A stretch of DNA of 64,000 nt from HGM04593 sp045654885 (lineage in GTDB: Bacteria; Bacteroidota; Bacteroidia; Bacteroidales; Bacteroidaceae). Each line of letters opens with the position of its first letter. Position 1 is the first letter of the stretch. Made by a program: the position numbers and the translations under genes. This document shows positions 44,173 through 54,160 of this stretch, in pieces. Below the pieces are notes generated by a model, which was given only the letters and a program-made list of their open reading frames with translations, was not told the DNA's origin and made no database searches. The stretch spans positions 1 through 64,000 of the forward strand of contig JAZOOF010000011.1 in assembly GCA_045654885.1 (NCBI GenBank). The letters run 5' to 3'.

Positions 44173-44614
44173 AATTGTTTATTAACGTGAGTTCGATATA
44201 AGAATTTATACTAAAATTTAGTGTAATTTGTCATTCCGAATCAAAGATCGACGCCCGTAGGGGCCAAAGTCAACCTTGTGTGAGGAATCTCATTATTCGC
44301 GGATTCAGAGATCCTTTGACAATCCTTGCTTATCGCAACCTACACGGCGCAAACTTCGCCTGCGCTACGTGTAACCAACTGCTGCAAGCATTGTCGAACT
44401 AAAGTTTCGTCGCTATGCTCTGTCGGGATGACAGGTTCGCGATTTGATTTAGTTTATATCCAACTCACATTTATTATAGTGCGAAGTTACAAAAAAATGT
44501 CTAAAATACGTAATCCAATCAAGATACTTCACTACGTTCAGTATGACATTTGCGTTTTTTGTCATACCGAGCATAGCGAAGCATCTAAATAAATCCATTC
44601 AAGTGCGGTGTCTA
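44173..44614. other. Repeat-filled spacer between efflux permease and regulator genes
   Basis: 442 bp with no gene. It contains a MITE-like element (44183-44473) and a short GATACTTCACTACGTTCAGT / ACCGAGCATAGCGAAGCATC palindromic repeat (44522-44590). The element may uncouple the two-component pair from the efflux transcript. Confidence 0.6.
44183..44473. mobile_element. MITE-like element with imperfect terminal inverted repeats
   Basis: Left end TAACGTGAGTTCGATATAAG (44183-44202); right end read in reverse gives TAAATGTGAGTTGGATATAA, then ACTAAATCAAATCGCGAAC. It is about 290 bp, has no coding frame, and contains GTCATTCCGA...GAGGAATCTC-type repeat text. The same end sequence occurs at 30808-30849. 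Confidence 0.55.
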
Positions 44615-46987
44615 TCAGTTCGATTTAACCACATCGGCAGGGTTTTCCGTTGCAGCCTTCAACGAACGCAAGGTCACCAATGCCACTGTAACAACGACAA
44701 CAATAGCAAACACCGCCAGCGGCAGCCACAGTGCAAGTCCAATGCGGTTCACGAACTGCTGCAGCCACCTATCGGCAATGAGCCATGCCACAGGCGCGGC
44801 AATCACAAAACATACGGCAATGATTGACAGGTAGCGACGGTTGAACATGGCAACTACTCCACCCACCGTTGCGCCATAGACCTTGCGCACGGCAATCTCG
44901 CTGCGGCGGTGCTGTGTCTCGAACATGACAATGCCGAACACTCCCATCAATGATATCACAACAGCTATGAGGGCGAACATTGAAATGAGCACTGTCTGTT
45001 TCTTTGTATCGCCATAAATCTTGGCAATGGTATCATCCACAAACTCAATCTCGGGTTCATATGCATTAGGTTCAATCTCCTTTGCAATTGAACAGATGTC
45101 ACGACACACTGCCTCAACATCCACATTCTTATGCAGTCGGACATAGAAGTACTTCCTGTAAGCGGATTCACCCTGACTATAAAGCATTGTATTTGTCTTT
45201 GCTTTGTCTGCACCAACAAGATTGATGTGCGGTATCACGCCTACAATCTCCTCGCCATCCCACTTGTCACCTATTCCAAGACCCGTAGCCTGCGAGGTAT
45301 AGTCGGTTATGAGATATCCCGGAGTACCCTTGACAAAACCGTTGCCCATTATCACAGGAATACCAAACACCTCGGGAGCATTATGGCGCACATAATGAAC
45401 CTGCATCCTTATCTCCTTGCCGTCTATGATTCTGCCATTATATCCATCGGATGCAAATATTTCCCAGTTGGTAGATGTAACCGCAGCTATATTCGGGTTC
45501 GCGGCAAGTTTTTCCACAAAGAGTTCGTGCTTTGTGGCAAGGTCTTCGCTTTCCACCACAAGCAGGTTCTCACGGTCAATACCAACGTCGTAGCGTATCA
45601 TATATTTATACTGCATTGAGAACACCAATGCCAGAATCATAAGCACCATTGAAACAATGAACTGTACTGCAACAAGCCCTGCACGCAACATACGGCCGGC
45701 CTTTGAGGATGCAAAACCCTTTTTCACAGCCATCGATGCATTGAAGCGAGTGATGTAGAATGCGGGGTACGCTGCCGCACAGACGGCCATTGCCACAGCT
45801 ATGAGAATTACCAGCACCACTGCAATAATATTATCTCCTATTGACAGCGAATAAGTCGTGTACTCACTCACTACACTGCCATCAATGAGTGACACTGTAC
45901 ACAATGCCACTATAAGGGCTACAAGCACAAGACCCACGGCTTCAAAGAAGAAGTTCCTGCGCAGTGTCCACTGCCCGGCTCCAAAGACCTTGCAGATGTT
46001 TACCGAGCGCATACGTACCGGCACAAGCGCCATAAAGAAGTTCACGAAGTTAATGAATGCCACAACAACAATAACAAGAGCAATGGCAAGCATTGTCATT
46101 GTTACTCCCCATGAGCCGCAGGAATAGTACTCATACTCTGTATTGAAATAGAACTCATCCATAGGCATCAGCCTCACCGGCATATTGAGCATTGACTCCT
46201 TTTGCTCTTTACTGACCTCCTCACCTGTAGCTGCAGTATACTCGGCAAAAAGCGCCTCGCTGAATTCATAGTGTTTCTTGCTCCACAGAGCCACATAATC
46301 GTCAGGGGCGGCATCCGTGCGCAGTTTAACGAAAACCGAATAGTTCCAGTTGGCATTATCCATACCAAACTCGCGGTTGTCGTTGCGGAAAGCCTCGCGA
46401 CCCGCAAGGATTGTATTCTCGGGGAAATCCTTGAACAGAGCCACCACCGTAAGCGGCGTTCCGGGCTGTACGTTGCCTTCGTCAAGATTGATTATCGAGC
46501 CCACTGTAATCCCCATGGCCTCGGCTGCACTCTGCGACAGCACCACGGCATCCTTCTGCTTGAAATCATCAATGTTTCCGGCAATGATATCGAAAGAGAA
46601 TACATCAAGTATTGAGCTTGTACAACGCACTACTGTCATTTTGTTTCTCTCGTAGTTCTCCCCCTCTCTCTTTATCCACACCGGCACATCGTCGCCAAAA
46701 GGAACCATTGATGCAATGGCCTCTACCTGGGGCAGCTCGGCAGCCGTCTCGTAACAGATAGGGTTAGGAACATTCTCCGACCATCTGCCAAAGCCTTCGA
46801 AGTATGGCGATACCATATAAACCCGCTCATTGTCCTTGATGGCCTTGTTGAATGTCATTGAACTGTACACCTGCGACATTATCATGTAGAAAGCCGCAAA
46901 TGCCAGCGCAAGCCCCGCAATGTTCAACAGCGAAGCAACCTTGTAGCGCTTCAATGTTGTCAAAAAGTTCTTGAATGCTATTTTCAT
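44615..46987 (-). CDS. FtsX/MacB-type ABC permease 3
   Basis: A 790-residue permease starting MKIAFKNFLTTLKRYKVASL with the first membrane helix (LLNIAGLALAFAAFYMIMS), a large periplasmic MacB-PCD-like domain, three central helices (SWGVTMTMLAIALVIVVVAF onward), a second periplasmic domain and three C-terminal helices. FETQHRRSEIAVRKVYGA is the typical C-terminal FtsX box. It starts 14 bp after the preceding permease. Codons open upstream of 46987 overlap that gene and are not used. Confidence 0.92.
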   Translation of the reverse strand: MKIAFKNFLTTLKRYKVASLLNIAGLALAFAAFYMIMSQVYSSMTFNKAIKDNERVYMVSPYFEGFGRWSENVPNPICYETAAELPQVEAIASMVPFGDDVPVWIKREGENYERNKMTVVRCTSSILDVFSFDIIAGNIDDFKQKDAVVLSQSAAEAMGITVGSIINLDEGNVQPGTPLTVVALFKDFPENTILAGREAFRNDNREFGMDNANWNYSVFVKLRTDAAPDDYVALWSKKHYEFSEALFAEYTAATGEEVSKEQKESMLNMPVRLMPMDEFYFNTEYEYYSCGSWGVTMTMLAIALVIVVVAFINFVNFFMALVPVRMRSVNICKVFGAGQWTLRRNFFFEAVGLVLVALIVALCTVSLIDGSVVSEYTTYSLSIGDNIIAVVLVILIAVAMAVCAAAYPAFYITRFNASMAVKKGFASSKAGRMLRAGLVAVQFIVSMVLMILALVFSMQYKYMIRYDVGIDRENLLVVESEDLATKHELFVEKLAANPNIAAVTSTNWEIFASDGYNGRIIDGKEIRMQVHYVRHNAPEVFGIPVIMGNGFVKGTPGYLITDYTSQATGLGIGDKWDGEEIVGVIPHINLVGADKAKTNTMLYSQGESAYRKYFYVRLHKNVDVEAVCRDICSIAKEIEPNAYEPEIEFVDDTIAKIYGDTKKQTVLISMFALIAVVISLMGVFGIVMFETQHRRSEIAVRKVYGATVGGVVAMFNRRYLSIIAVCFVIAAPVAWLIADRWLQQFVNRIGLALWLPLAVFAIVVVVTVALVTLRSLKAATENPADVVKSN

Positions 46988-47001
46988 AGTTTTTTGTTTT
47001 A

Positions 47002-49332
47002 TCAATTGTTCTTTTTTATAGTATCGACAGGGTTGGCGCTTGCGGCACGCAACGATAGCAGCAGCTGCACAGAATATACCACAGCCAGAACAAGCAATGC
47101 ACCGACAATGTATATCCACTGCGGAACATCGCAACGCATCTGTGCAAGCGTCGATAACCATTTGTCATTCCACCACACTGCCAACGCAATACCACAAACC
47201 GTTGCCGGCAACACAATCCATAACAGACGCACACCAAGAACAGCAAGCACATCACCTACCTTTGCTCCGCACACCCTACGCACAGCAATCTCCTTGCTGC
47301 GGCGCACCATCTCGCCCTGTATGTAGCCAATGAGACCAATCAGAGCAATAAGCAGTACAACTACAGCCACAACCACCATTCCGTTTCGCATTGCCCTGAC
47401 ATCGGCAAAAGTGTGTTCAACCCAATCGCGATAATATACCAGTTTGTGTTTGAAATACCCGTCATTGACAGATGAGACTGCCTCTTCGAGCGCCGTTACA
47501 TTCCCGGCATTCACCTCGTCAAGCAGAATGTTATACAGCACCACAGCATTGTACTCGGGAGCCATATCGCTGACATAAGGCACGGTATGCATCACAATGG
47601 GCTCAACGACACCGGTACTCAACATGCGGAAATCGGCCACTACACCCACAATTTCAAATCTTTGCCCCGAACCGTCGTAGATAATCTTGCCGATAGGTGA
47701 ATCCTCCCACTCACGCATCTCTACATACCTCTCGTTCACAATAGCCTTGTCAGCGCCATCAGTGGCAAAGAAATTGCGACCTTGTAGAATATTCATTTGC
47801 ATAGAGGGGATGTAGTTATGGTCGATTATATCCCATCGGCAACTGAAGAGCAGGTTTCCCTGTTCATCCACGCAAGGCATCCCCGAATAGCCTTCGAGCG
47901 GAGACTGCGCAGACATCCCTGCATTCTCCACAAAAGGCAAAGAGCGCAACTTGTCGGCAATAACACCGGCATCCCCTATTTTTGTAGAGAGCTGCGCAGC
48001 CATGAGCCTGTCGAACTTATAGCCATAATCGGCATTCACGACATGGGATGCCTGCCTTGCGGTAACAAACAGGAATATAACCACAGCGACCGTTGCAGCC
48101 ACCTGTACAAAGAGCAGTGCCTTTTTCCACAAAGAACGGTTGTCGCCGCCACGACGGAAAGCATAGTCTATGCTCACAAGCGAGAACAACACTGCCGGTA
48201 TTATGCCGGCCACGGCAAAACCTGCAAGGCAAACAAGAACCGGTATCCACATACGACGGGGAGCAAAAAGGTCCGCCACTTCGTAACCCAAGAGTTCAAA
48301 TATCTCACCACGCAGACAAAATATTGCAACAGCTGCAACAACCACCGATGCTGCAAGCAACAGCATTGTCTCCACCAACAGCATGCCGAAGACTCCGCTG
48401 CGCGATGCACCGTTGCACTTCATTGTAGCAATGGTGCGGCTGCGCTTTGCAAGAGCCGAAATTGTGAGCAGCACATAATTGAGGCAAGCCACAACAAGAG
48501 CTATGAAAGCAATTGTGGCATAGAGAGCCTGCATCTGCCTCACATCACTGCCGACATATATGGTCGATGCCAAAGGAGCAAAATAGAATCTCTTCTGCCA
48601 CTCCTCGCAATGCTCGGCAATACCATGTTTCTCAAGAAAAGCCGGCATGGCTGCCTCAACCTCGGCAATGTCGGCACCGGGGCGCAGCTTTATGAATGTA
48701 GAGTAGCTATCACCCCCTGTCCAATACTCGTCATTACTATCATAGGGCAGATATTCAAGAATATCGAAATCACCTATCGACTGGTTTGCAGGGGGTGTAG
48801 TGAATACACCGGCAACAACCATAAGCCCCAGTTTCTTGCCCAATGGGTCCTCATCACCGAACATTTTTCTTGCAAGCCGCTCCGAAATCATCACCTCATC
48901 GGCCGCTGCACCCTCACTACTGAGAATGCGATGGGCATCGCCACTGAGTACCCCAAAATCGAGGACATCGAAAAAAGTGCTGTTCGTTTCCAAAGCTTTT
49001 GCCGTCATCAAGTTATCGGTGGTACCGAAAACTTTTTCCACCTCAATGAAATGCACTGCAGCCTCAACCTGTGACATGTCGGCGACAAGATTCGGTGCCA
49101 GCGGTCTTACCTGCTTGTCGGAAATGCCGAACTGCGGCGACTTTATCCACACCTGGTATACACGCTCCTTCTCGGGGAAAAAACTGTTGAACGACATATT
49201 GAACCCCACGTAAGAGAATACGAGAAGCGCAACGGCCATACCCAAAGACAAGGAGAGCAACCTGGCGAGTGAATTGCCGCGGTTTTTAAGCAGATAGCGG
49301 AATGAATAGTTGAATAATTGCATATAATCCAA
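47002..49332 (-). CDS. FtsX/MacB-type ABC permease 2
   Basis: A 776-residue permease (MDYMQLFNYSFRYLLKNRGN) with the same two-module layout as its neighbours and the box MVRRSKEIAVRRVCGAKVGD. It belongs to the efflux operon; the only ATPase is encoded upstream at 49550-50230, implying that one ATPase serves three permeases. Confidence 0.92.
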   Translation of the reverse strand: MDYMQLFNYSFRYLLKNRGNSLARLLSLSLGMAVALLVFSYVGFNMSFNSFFPEKERVYQVWIKSPQFGISDKQVRPLAPNLVADMSQVEAAVHFIEVEKVFGTTDNLMTAKALETNSTFFDVLDFGVLSGDAHRILSSEGAAADEVMISERLARKMFGDEDPLGKKLGLMVVAGVFTTPPANQSIGDFDILEYLPYDSNDEYWTGGDSYSTFIKLRPGADIAEVEAAMPAFLEKHGIAEHCEEWQKRFYFAPLASTIYVGSDVRQMQALYATIAFIALVVACLNYVLLTISALAKRSRTIATMKCNGASRSGVFGMLLVETMLLLAASVVVAAVAIFCLRGEIFELLGYEVADLFAPRRMWIPVLVCLAGFAVAGIIPAVLFSLVSIDYAFRRGGDNRSLWKKALLFVQVAATVAVVIFLFVTARQASHVVNADYGYKFDRLMAAQLSTKIGDAGVIADKLRSLPFVENAGMSAQSPLEGYSGMPCVDEQGNLLFSCRWDIIDHNYIPSMQMNILQGRNFFATDGADKAIVNERYVEMREWEDSPIGKIIYDGSGQRFEIVGVVADFRMLSTGVVEPIVMHTVPYVSDMAPEYNAVVLYNILLDEVNAGNVTALEEAVSSVNDGYFKHKLVYYRDWVEHTFADVRAMRNGMVVVAVVVLLIALIGLIGYIQGEMVRRSKEIAVRRVCGAKVGDVLAVLGVRLLWIVLPATVCGIALAVWWNDKWLSTLAQMRCDVPQWIYIVGALLVLAVVYSVQLLLSLRAASANPVDTIKKNN

Positions 49333-49549
49333 TTAGAATATTTTATATTATCAATGACAAGGCAAAGGCGGTGATACCTGCAAGAGTGCTGAAGAGCAGG
49401 CACACTGCGCATTTGCCCGTCATCTCTTAAAATCATTGTAGCGAGGCAAAGACAAGGCTTGCGAAGTTGCGGGGAGCGCAGTTTACTGAGCGTAAATGAG
49501 CACCACAGCAACGAGCATAACGCAGTATTTGCCCGGTACAATGGTTTTA

Positions 49550-50230
49550 TTACAATTTGTTGGCCACATCAGTAACAATCTGGCCGTCGAATAGACATAT
49601 GGTACGTGATGCGAACTGCGCATCGTGCTGTGAGTGGGTTACCATTATTATTGTGGTACCCTCGCGGTTGAGTTCCTGCAACAGCGCCATAACCTCCTGG
49701 CCGTTCTTTGAGTCGAGGTTACCGGTAGGCTCGTCGGCAAGCACCAGTTTTGGGTTAGAGACCACCGCACGTGCTATTGCAACGCGCTGCTGCTGACCAC
49801 CCGACAGCTGCTGAGGGAAGTGACCCGCGCGGTGCGAGATGTTCATGCGGTCGAGCATCTCATTCACACGTCTCTTGCGCTCCGATGCCTTCACGCCCAT
49901 GTATACAAGCGGCAGCTCAACATTCTCGAACACTGTCATCTCGTCAATCAGGTTGAACGATTGGAACACGAAACCGAGATTGCCTTTACGGAACTGTGTA
50001 CGCTCCTTCTCGCGCAAGCCACCTACCTCGTTGCCTAGCAGGTGGTAACTGCCGCCTGTGGGGTTATCGAGCAGGCCAAGGATATTCAACAATGTCGATT
50101 TTCCGCAACCCGAGGGACCCATCACGGCTACGAATTCACCTTCCTTTACTTCGAATGATACACCGTTAAGAGCAATTGTCTCTACTTCCTCTGTGAAGAA
50201 ACTCTTCTTCAAATTTTCTACTTTAAGCAT
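49550..50230 (-). CDS. ABC transporter ATPase (LolD/MacB type)
   Basis: A 226-residue ATPase: Walker A GPSGCGKST, Q loop FQSFNLI, signature LSGGQQQR, Walker B LVLADEPTGNLDS and the H-loop MVTHSQHDA. Family members power periplasmic lipoprotein, peptide or drug export through FtsX-type permeases. Encoded between permease 1 and permease 2 of the operon. Confidence 0.96.
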   Translation of the reverse strand: MLKVENLKKSFFTEEVETIALNGVSFEVKEGEFVAVMGPSGCGKSTLLNILGLLDNPTGGSYHLLGNEVGGLREKERTQFRKGNLGFVFQSFNLIDEMTVFENVELPLVYMGVKASERKRRVNEMLDRMNISHRAGHFPQQLSGGQQQRVAIARAVVSNPKLVLADEPTGNLDSKNGQEVMALLQELNREGTTIIMVTHSQHDAQFASRTICLFDGQIVTDVANKL

Positions 50231-50280
50231 AATTGTATTGTTTTAATTGATTAATATTTTTGTTTATTTATTTTTACTCT

Positions 50281-50322
50281 CCCCTCCGGTCTGCGACCAC
50301 CTCCACCTCAAAGAGGGGAGGA
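50281..50322. repeat. CCCCTCC hairpin repeat, copy 3
   Basis: CCCCTCCGGTCTGCGACC then CACCTCAAAGAGGGGAGG; related to copies at 32007 and 36612. The following CAAGGGGGGAGTGCCC... GGGCGAGGGGG text belongs to the same spacer. Confidence 0.5.
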
Positions 50323-50394
50323 GTTCTCCCACCTTGATGCAAGGGGGGAGTGCCCTGTAAGGGCGAGGGGGAATTATCATTTTTACATTCTTTC

Positions 50395-52839
50395 TTACTT
50401 GTTTATTGCATCCACAGGGTTGTCATTTGCAGCCTTGTAGGCACGTGCCGTCACTGTTGCAACCGTTATGGCGACCACTATGGTTATGGCAAGCAGATAG
50501 ACCCAGACAGCCATTGTTGCACGATAGGCAAACTGCTGCATCCAACGGTCTATTACAAGATAACTCACAGGCACTGCCACAAGCGAACATATTGCAACGA
50601 TGCGCAGATACATTATATTGAACATACTGAGAATTGAAGACACCGATGAACCGTGTACACGACGTATGCCAATCTCCTTGCGGCGATATTGGGTTTCAAA
50701 GAGCACCAGGCCGAACACGCCAATCACAGATATCAGGATAGAAAGCATTGTAAACAGAGTGATGAGTGACGAGAGTTTCTCCTCTTTTTGATACTGCTGT
50801 TCAAGTTCTGCATCAAAGAGTGTCACATCGTAACTGTCAGCGGGAGCACTCGGTGCATACTCGGCAATTGTCTGCATTATATACTCCTTTACCGCAGGAA
50901 TATCGGCGCCGGCCATTGTTCGCACATACAAATGTTCGCAAACTCTCCAAGGATATTTGCCGAATATGTAGAACGCGAATGGTTCAATGTTGTACTGCAT
51001 TGGGCGATAGTTGAAATCGCGGCATATACCCACGACATCGGCATCGGAACGGTGACCGGGAATCTTGTCATGCACTTTTATACCCACCTTGCTTGCAGCA
51101 TCTTCATTAAAGATGTAAACCCCATTGACAGTTGTCTCGTCACTGCTACAGAAATCCCTGCCATCTACAATGTCAATCTTCATAAGCTGCAGAAAATCCC
51201 ACGAAACAGGATAGACATTGAAATATATTCCCTTGCCGTCGACATTGCGTCCCCACTGCATTCTCGAAGGTGTCACAAGCGAGCCGTTGGCAAAAGCGAC
51301 GTCAATGATTGCGGGGTTCTGTGTAAGGCGCTCGGCAAAGGCATCGCGCCTTACCTGTGACAATCCGTTCTCCAAGTCAAAGGACTCGAACACTGCCTCG
51401 GCAGGTAGTTTGTCGACTACAAGAAGATTCTCCTTGTCAAAACCCATATCGTAACCGAGCATAAACTCACGCTGGCGGTGTATGAAGAGTGAGCATATGA
51501 TGAGCGTAATGGAAATGAAATACTGCACGGCAACGAGAGTGTAGCGCAAGCGACGGCCCGGGGCCGATGCCTGGAAGCCGGAAAGCACCATTGCCGGCGA
51601 GAAGCGGGTAATGTAGAACGCGGGATATATGCTTGCAACAATGCCGGCAGCAATAGCTACCACTATAACAACAAGTGCAATCCCCCAATTATTGCTGAAT
51701 GAAATTGATGTAGAGAGTTGGTTGACCAGCGGTGTCTCGTCAAACAGCTCTACAAATAGAGCAGCAACGGCAAGTGCTGTAGCCACAAGCCCTACGGCTT
51801 CGATAATAAAATTAAAGCGAAGCCTCAATGTCGATGCACCAAAGACCTTGTATGTATTTATTGCCTTTATTCGCACGGGAATGAGTGCAAAAAAGAAGTT
51901 TACAAAGTTTATCATTGCAATGAGAATTATGAGCACCGCTATTGCAATGAAGGTATATGTAGTCAATCTATTGCCCACCTCGTGATAAGCAGTACTTACA
52001 TCACTCGAGAAATAGAGCTCGGTCAACGGATTCAGGCGCGGAGTAGCCATTTTAATGTATTGCTCTACTGTTTCTTCATCAGCATACAGTTCGTGCTCGA
52101 CATTCAATGTACGTAACAGAGCCTCTCTCATCTTCTCAACAACAGCATCGGGTGATGCACCGTCTGCGAGCTGTATGAAATAAGGATTGTTCCAGTTGTT
52201 GGGGTTTTCATTCTCCTGCGCAACAGACATACCACCCCAGCCATCTGTACCGTCAAGAATACTTGGTGAAGGAGTGTCCTTGCATATTGCGACTACTGTA
52301 GCTGTTGCATTCTCCTCATTCGCATCGCGGCCGTAGCACAATACATCACCTACAGAGAGATTGAACCTTTTTGCAGCAGACTCTTTAAGAACCAACGAAT
52401 AGTGGTCTATCACATTTTCGAGCGAGCCCTCTATGACCTCAATGCCAAGAATCTCCAGTCCCTCATGCTCTGTCTCACACAGGTTCAACTCGATATTGTC
52501 TATGCGGTCGTCTAACTTTCTCGAATAAACAGAGTTTATATTGAAATGTCCGGTAGGTGTTATTGTGGCACTCTTTTCAATCTCGGGAATATCCTTGCAT
52601 AGATCGTCGGGCAACTGGCGCGGCCATGTGATATCCCAATACCCCTCCTCGGCAAAATTGGGATGTTCGAGACGATAGATGTTACGGGCATTGGGTATGC
52701 CTTTGTTGTAAGACAGGTCGTAATTCACCTGCACCATTATCAGGTACACCGCAGCAAAAGCCAATGCCATTCCAAGAATGTTGAGCACCGACGATGTGGT
52801 GTAACGTTTCAGCAATGTTATGAAATTCTTTATATACAT
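50395..52839 (-). CDS. FtsX/MacB-type ABC permease 1
   Basis: An 814-residue permease (MYIKNFITLLKRYTTSSVLN) homologous to the two others, strongest to permease 3 (shared ALAFAAxYxIM helix, KVFGAxxxxLRxNFxxEAVGL, FETQxRRxEIxxRxVxG). It follows the HlyD-like gene by 15 bp. Confidence 0.92.
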   Translation of the reverse strand: MYIKNFITLLKRYTTSSVLNILGMALAFAAVYLIMVQVNYDLSYNKGIPNARNIYRLEHPNFAEEGYWDITWPRQLPDDLCKDIPEIEKSATITPTGHFNINSVYSRKLDDRIDNIELNLCETEHEGLEILGIEVIEGSLENVIDHYSLVLKESAAKRFNLSVGDVLCYGRDANEENATATVVAICKDTPSPSILDGTDGWGGMSVAQENENPNNWNNPYFIQLADGASPDAVVEKMREALLRTLNVEHELYADEETVEQYIKMATPRLNPLTELYFSSDVSTAYHEVGNRLTTYTFIAIAVLIILIAMINFVNFFFALIPVRIKAINTYKVFGASTLRLRFNFIIEAVGLVATALAVAALFVELFDETPLVNQLSTSISFSNNWGIALVVIVVAIAAGIVASIYPAFYITRFSPAMVLSGFQASAPGRRLRYTLVAVQYFISITLIICSLFIHRQREFMLGYDMGFDKENLLVVDKLPAEAVFESFDLENGLSQVRRDAFAERLTQNPAIIDVAFANGSLVTPSRMQWGRNVDGKGIYFNVYPVSWDFLQLMKIDIVDGRDFCSSDETTVNGVYIFNEDAASKVGIKVHDKIPGHRSDADVVGICRDFNYRPMQYNIEPFAFYIFGKYPWRVCEHLYVRTMAGADIPAVKEYIMQTIAEYAPSAPADSYDVTLFDAELEQQYQKEEKLSSLITLFTMLSILISVIGVFGLVLFETQYRRKEIGIRRVHGSSVSSILSMFNIMYLRIVAICSLVAVPVSYLVIDRWMQQFAYRATMAVWVYLLAITIVVAITVATVTARAYKAANDNPVDAINK

Positions 52840-52854
52840 GGTTATTGTTTTTTA

Positions 52855-54123
52855 TTACTTTCCTACTTTCAGAATAAGTTCTTCATTGTCTCCGAAATTG
52901 TCATACGACGAGGTTATAACTTTCTCACCCGGCGCAAGGCCTTCGAGTATCTCATAGAACCTTGGATTCTGGCGGCCTATGCGAATCTCGCGGCGATAGG
53001 CTCTTTCACCCGTAGCATCTACTACGTATATCCAACGGCCACCGGTCTTCTGGAAGAAAGCACCACGCGGGATATACACAGCCTCGACAGGCTGACCGAG
53101 CTGCAGATTCAGGTTGTATGTCTGTCCTGAACGTATATTGTCGGGCAGGTCGCCGGTGAATGTTAGGTCGACCTTGAATTTCCCCTCACGCACCTCGGGA
53201 TAGACCTTGCGCAGCAACATGTCGTAGCTGTTGTCGCGACGCACGAACGAGGCTGTGAGCCCGGTTGCCACGCGGTCAATGTAGTGTTCATCAACCATTG
53301 CTGTAACCTTGTAGGCCGACAAATCGTTTATCTGACCTATGGCACTGCCCTGCGAGAGTGTCTGTCCAAGCACCACGTTAAGCATACCCACCTCGCCATC
53401 AATGGGAGCCTTGACTTTAAGATTGCCCACACGCTCACGAATAAGCTGCATATTAAGTTGCATGGAACGCAGATTCTCATCGAGCTGCGCCACCTGGACG
53501 GTGCGGTAGAGCGAATCCTGTATTTGACGCTCGGCGACAAGAGAACGACGTGCAACGGCAAGCTCATAATCCTCCTTTGACTGCAAGTAGACCTCGCGCG
53601 AAATGAGTTCACTCTCATAAAGTTCGCGGTTCTGCTCATAGGCGCGCTGCTTGCGTGTTACATCGAGGTCGAGCTGAAGCATCTCCTGGCGCAAGGCAAG
53701 ACGCTCCTGCTCCATTGAGATGAGTGTGTTGCGCAGAATGTTCTGTTTCTCGGCCAAATCGGCCTCCGATTGTAATATCTGCATAGATAGCTGTTTATTT
53801 GTCATCTCAAGAATTACATCACCGGCCTTCACAGTTGTTCCCTCCTCGGCAACGATGCGTTCCACCACTCCGCTCTCCAAAGGCGAGAGCTGCATGGTTG
53901 TAATAGGTTGCACTATGCCGTTGAGAGTGGCATAATCGTTGAACTCGCCCTGCTCCACTGCCGAAACAACAATTGTCGCAGTGTTCACACGAAGCGTAGA
54001 AGTGTTCTTTTTGAGCAACATCCAGGCTATAAGCACCAGCAGGAGTAGTCCAAAAATGTAAGGCAGACTTTTCTTGCTCAGGATGGCACGCCATCCTTTT
54101 TTCTTTTCCAATTTTATATCCAT
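52855..54123 (-). CDS. HlyD/MacA-type membrane fusion protein
   Basis: A 422-residue periplasmic adaptor with one N-terminal membrane anchor (SLPYIFGLLLLVLIAWMLL), a biotinyl-lipoyl-like half (ESGVVERIVAEEGTTVKAGD), a long helical hairpin (~residues 105-215) and beta-barrel plus membrane-proximal domains. It links the inner-membrane permeases to the TolC-like channel. Second gene of the operon. Confidence 0.94.
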   Translation of the reverse strand: MDIKLEKKKGWRAILSKKSLPYIFGLLLLVLIAWMLLKKNTSTLRVNTATIVVSAVEQGEFNDYATLNGIVQPITTMQLSPLESGVVERIVAEEGTTVKAGDVILEMTNKQLSMQILQSEADLAEKQNILRNTLISMEQERLALRQEMLQLDLDVTRKQRAYEQNRELYESELISREVYLQSKEDYELAVARRSLVAERQIQDSLYRTVQVAQLDENLRSMQLNMQLIRERVGNLKVKAPIDGEVGMLNVVLGQTLSQGSAIGQINDLSAYKVTAMVDEHYIDRVATGLTASFVRRDNSYDMLLRKVYPEVREGKFKVDLTFTGDLPDNIRSGQTYNLNLQLGQPVEAVYIPRGAFFQKTGGRWIYVVDATGERAYRREIRIGRQNPRFYEILEGLAPGEKVITSSYDNFGDNEELILKVGK

Positions 54124-54160
54124 AGTTTCTAATTTATTATTTTCAATATCACCTTATGTT

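Noticed and set aside
47797..49074. 425-codon plus-strand frame over permease 2
   Set aside because: Cys/His-rich antisense shadow of a clear FtsX-type permease.
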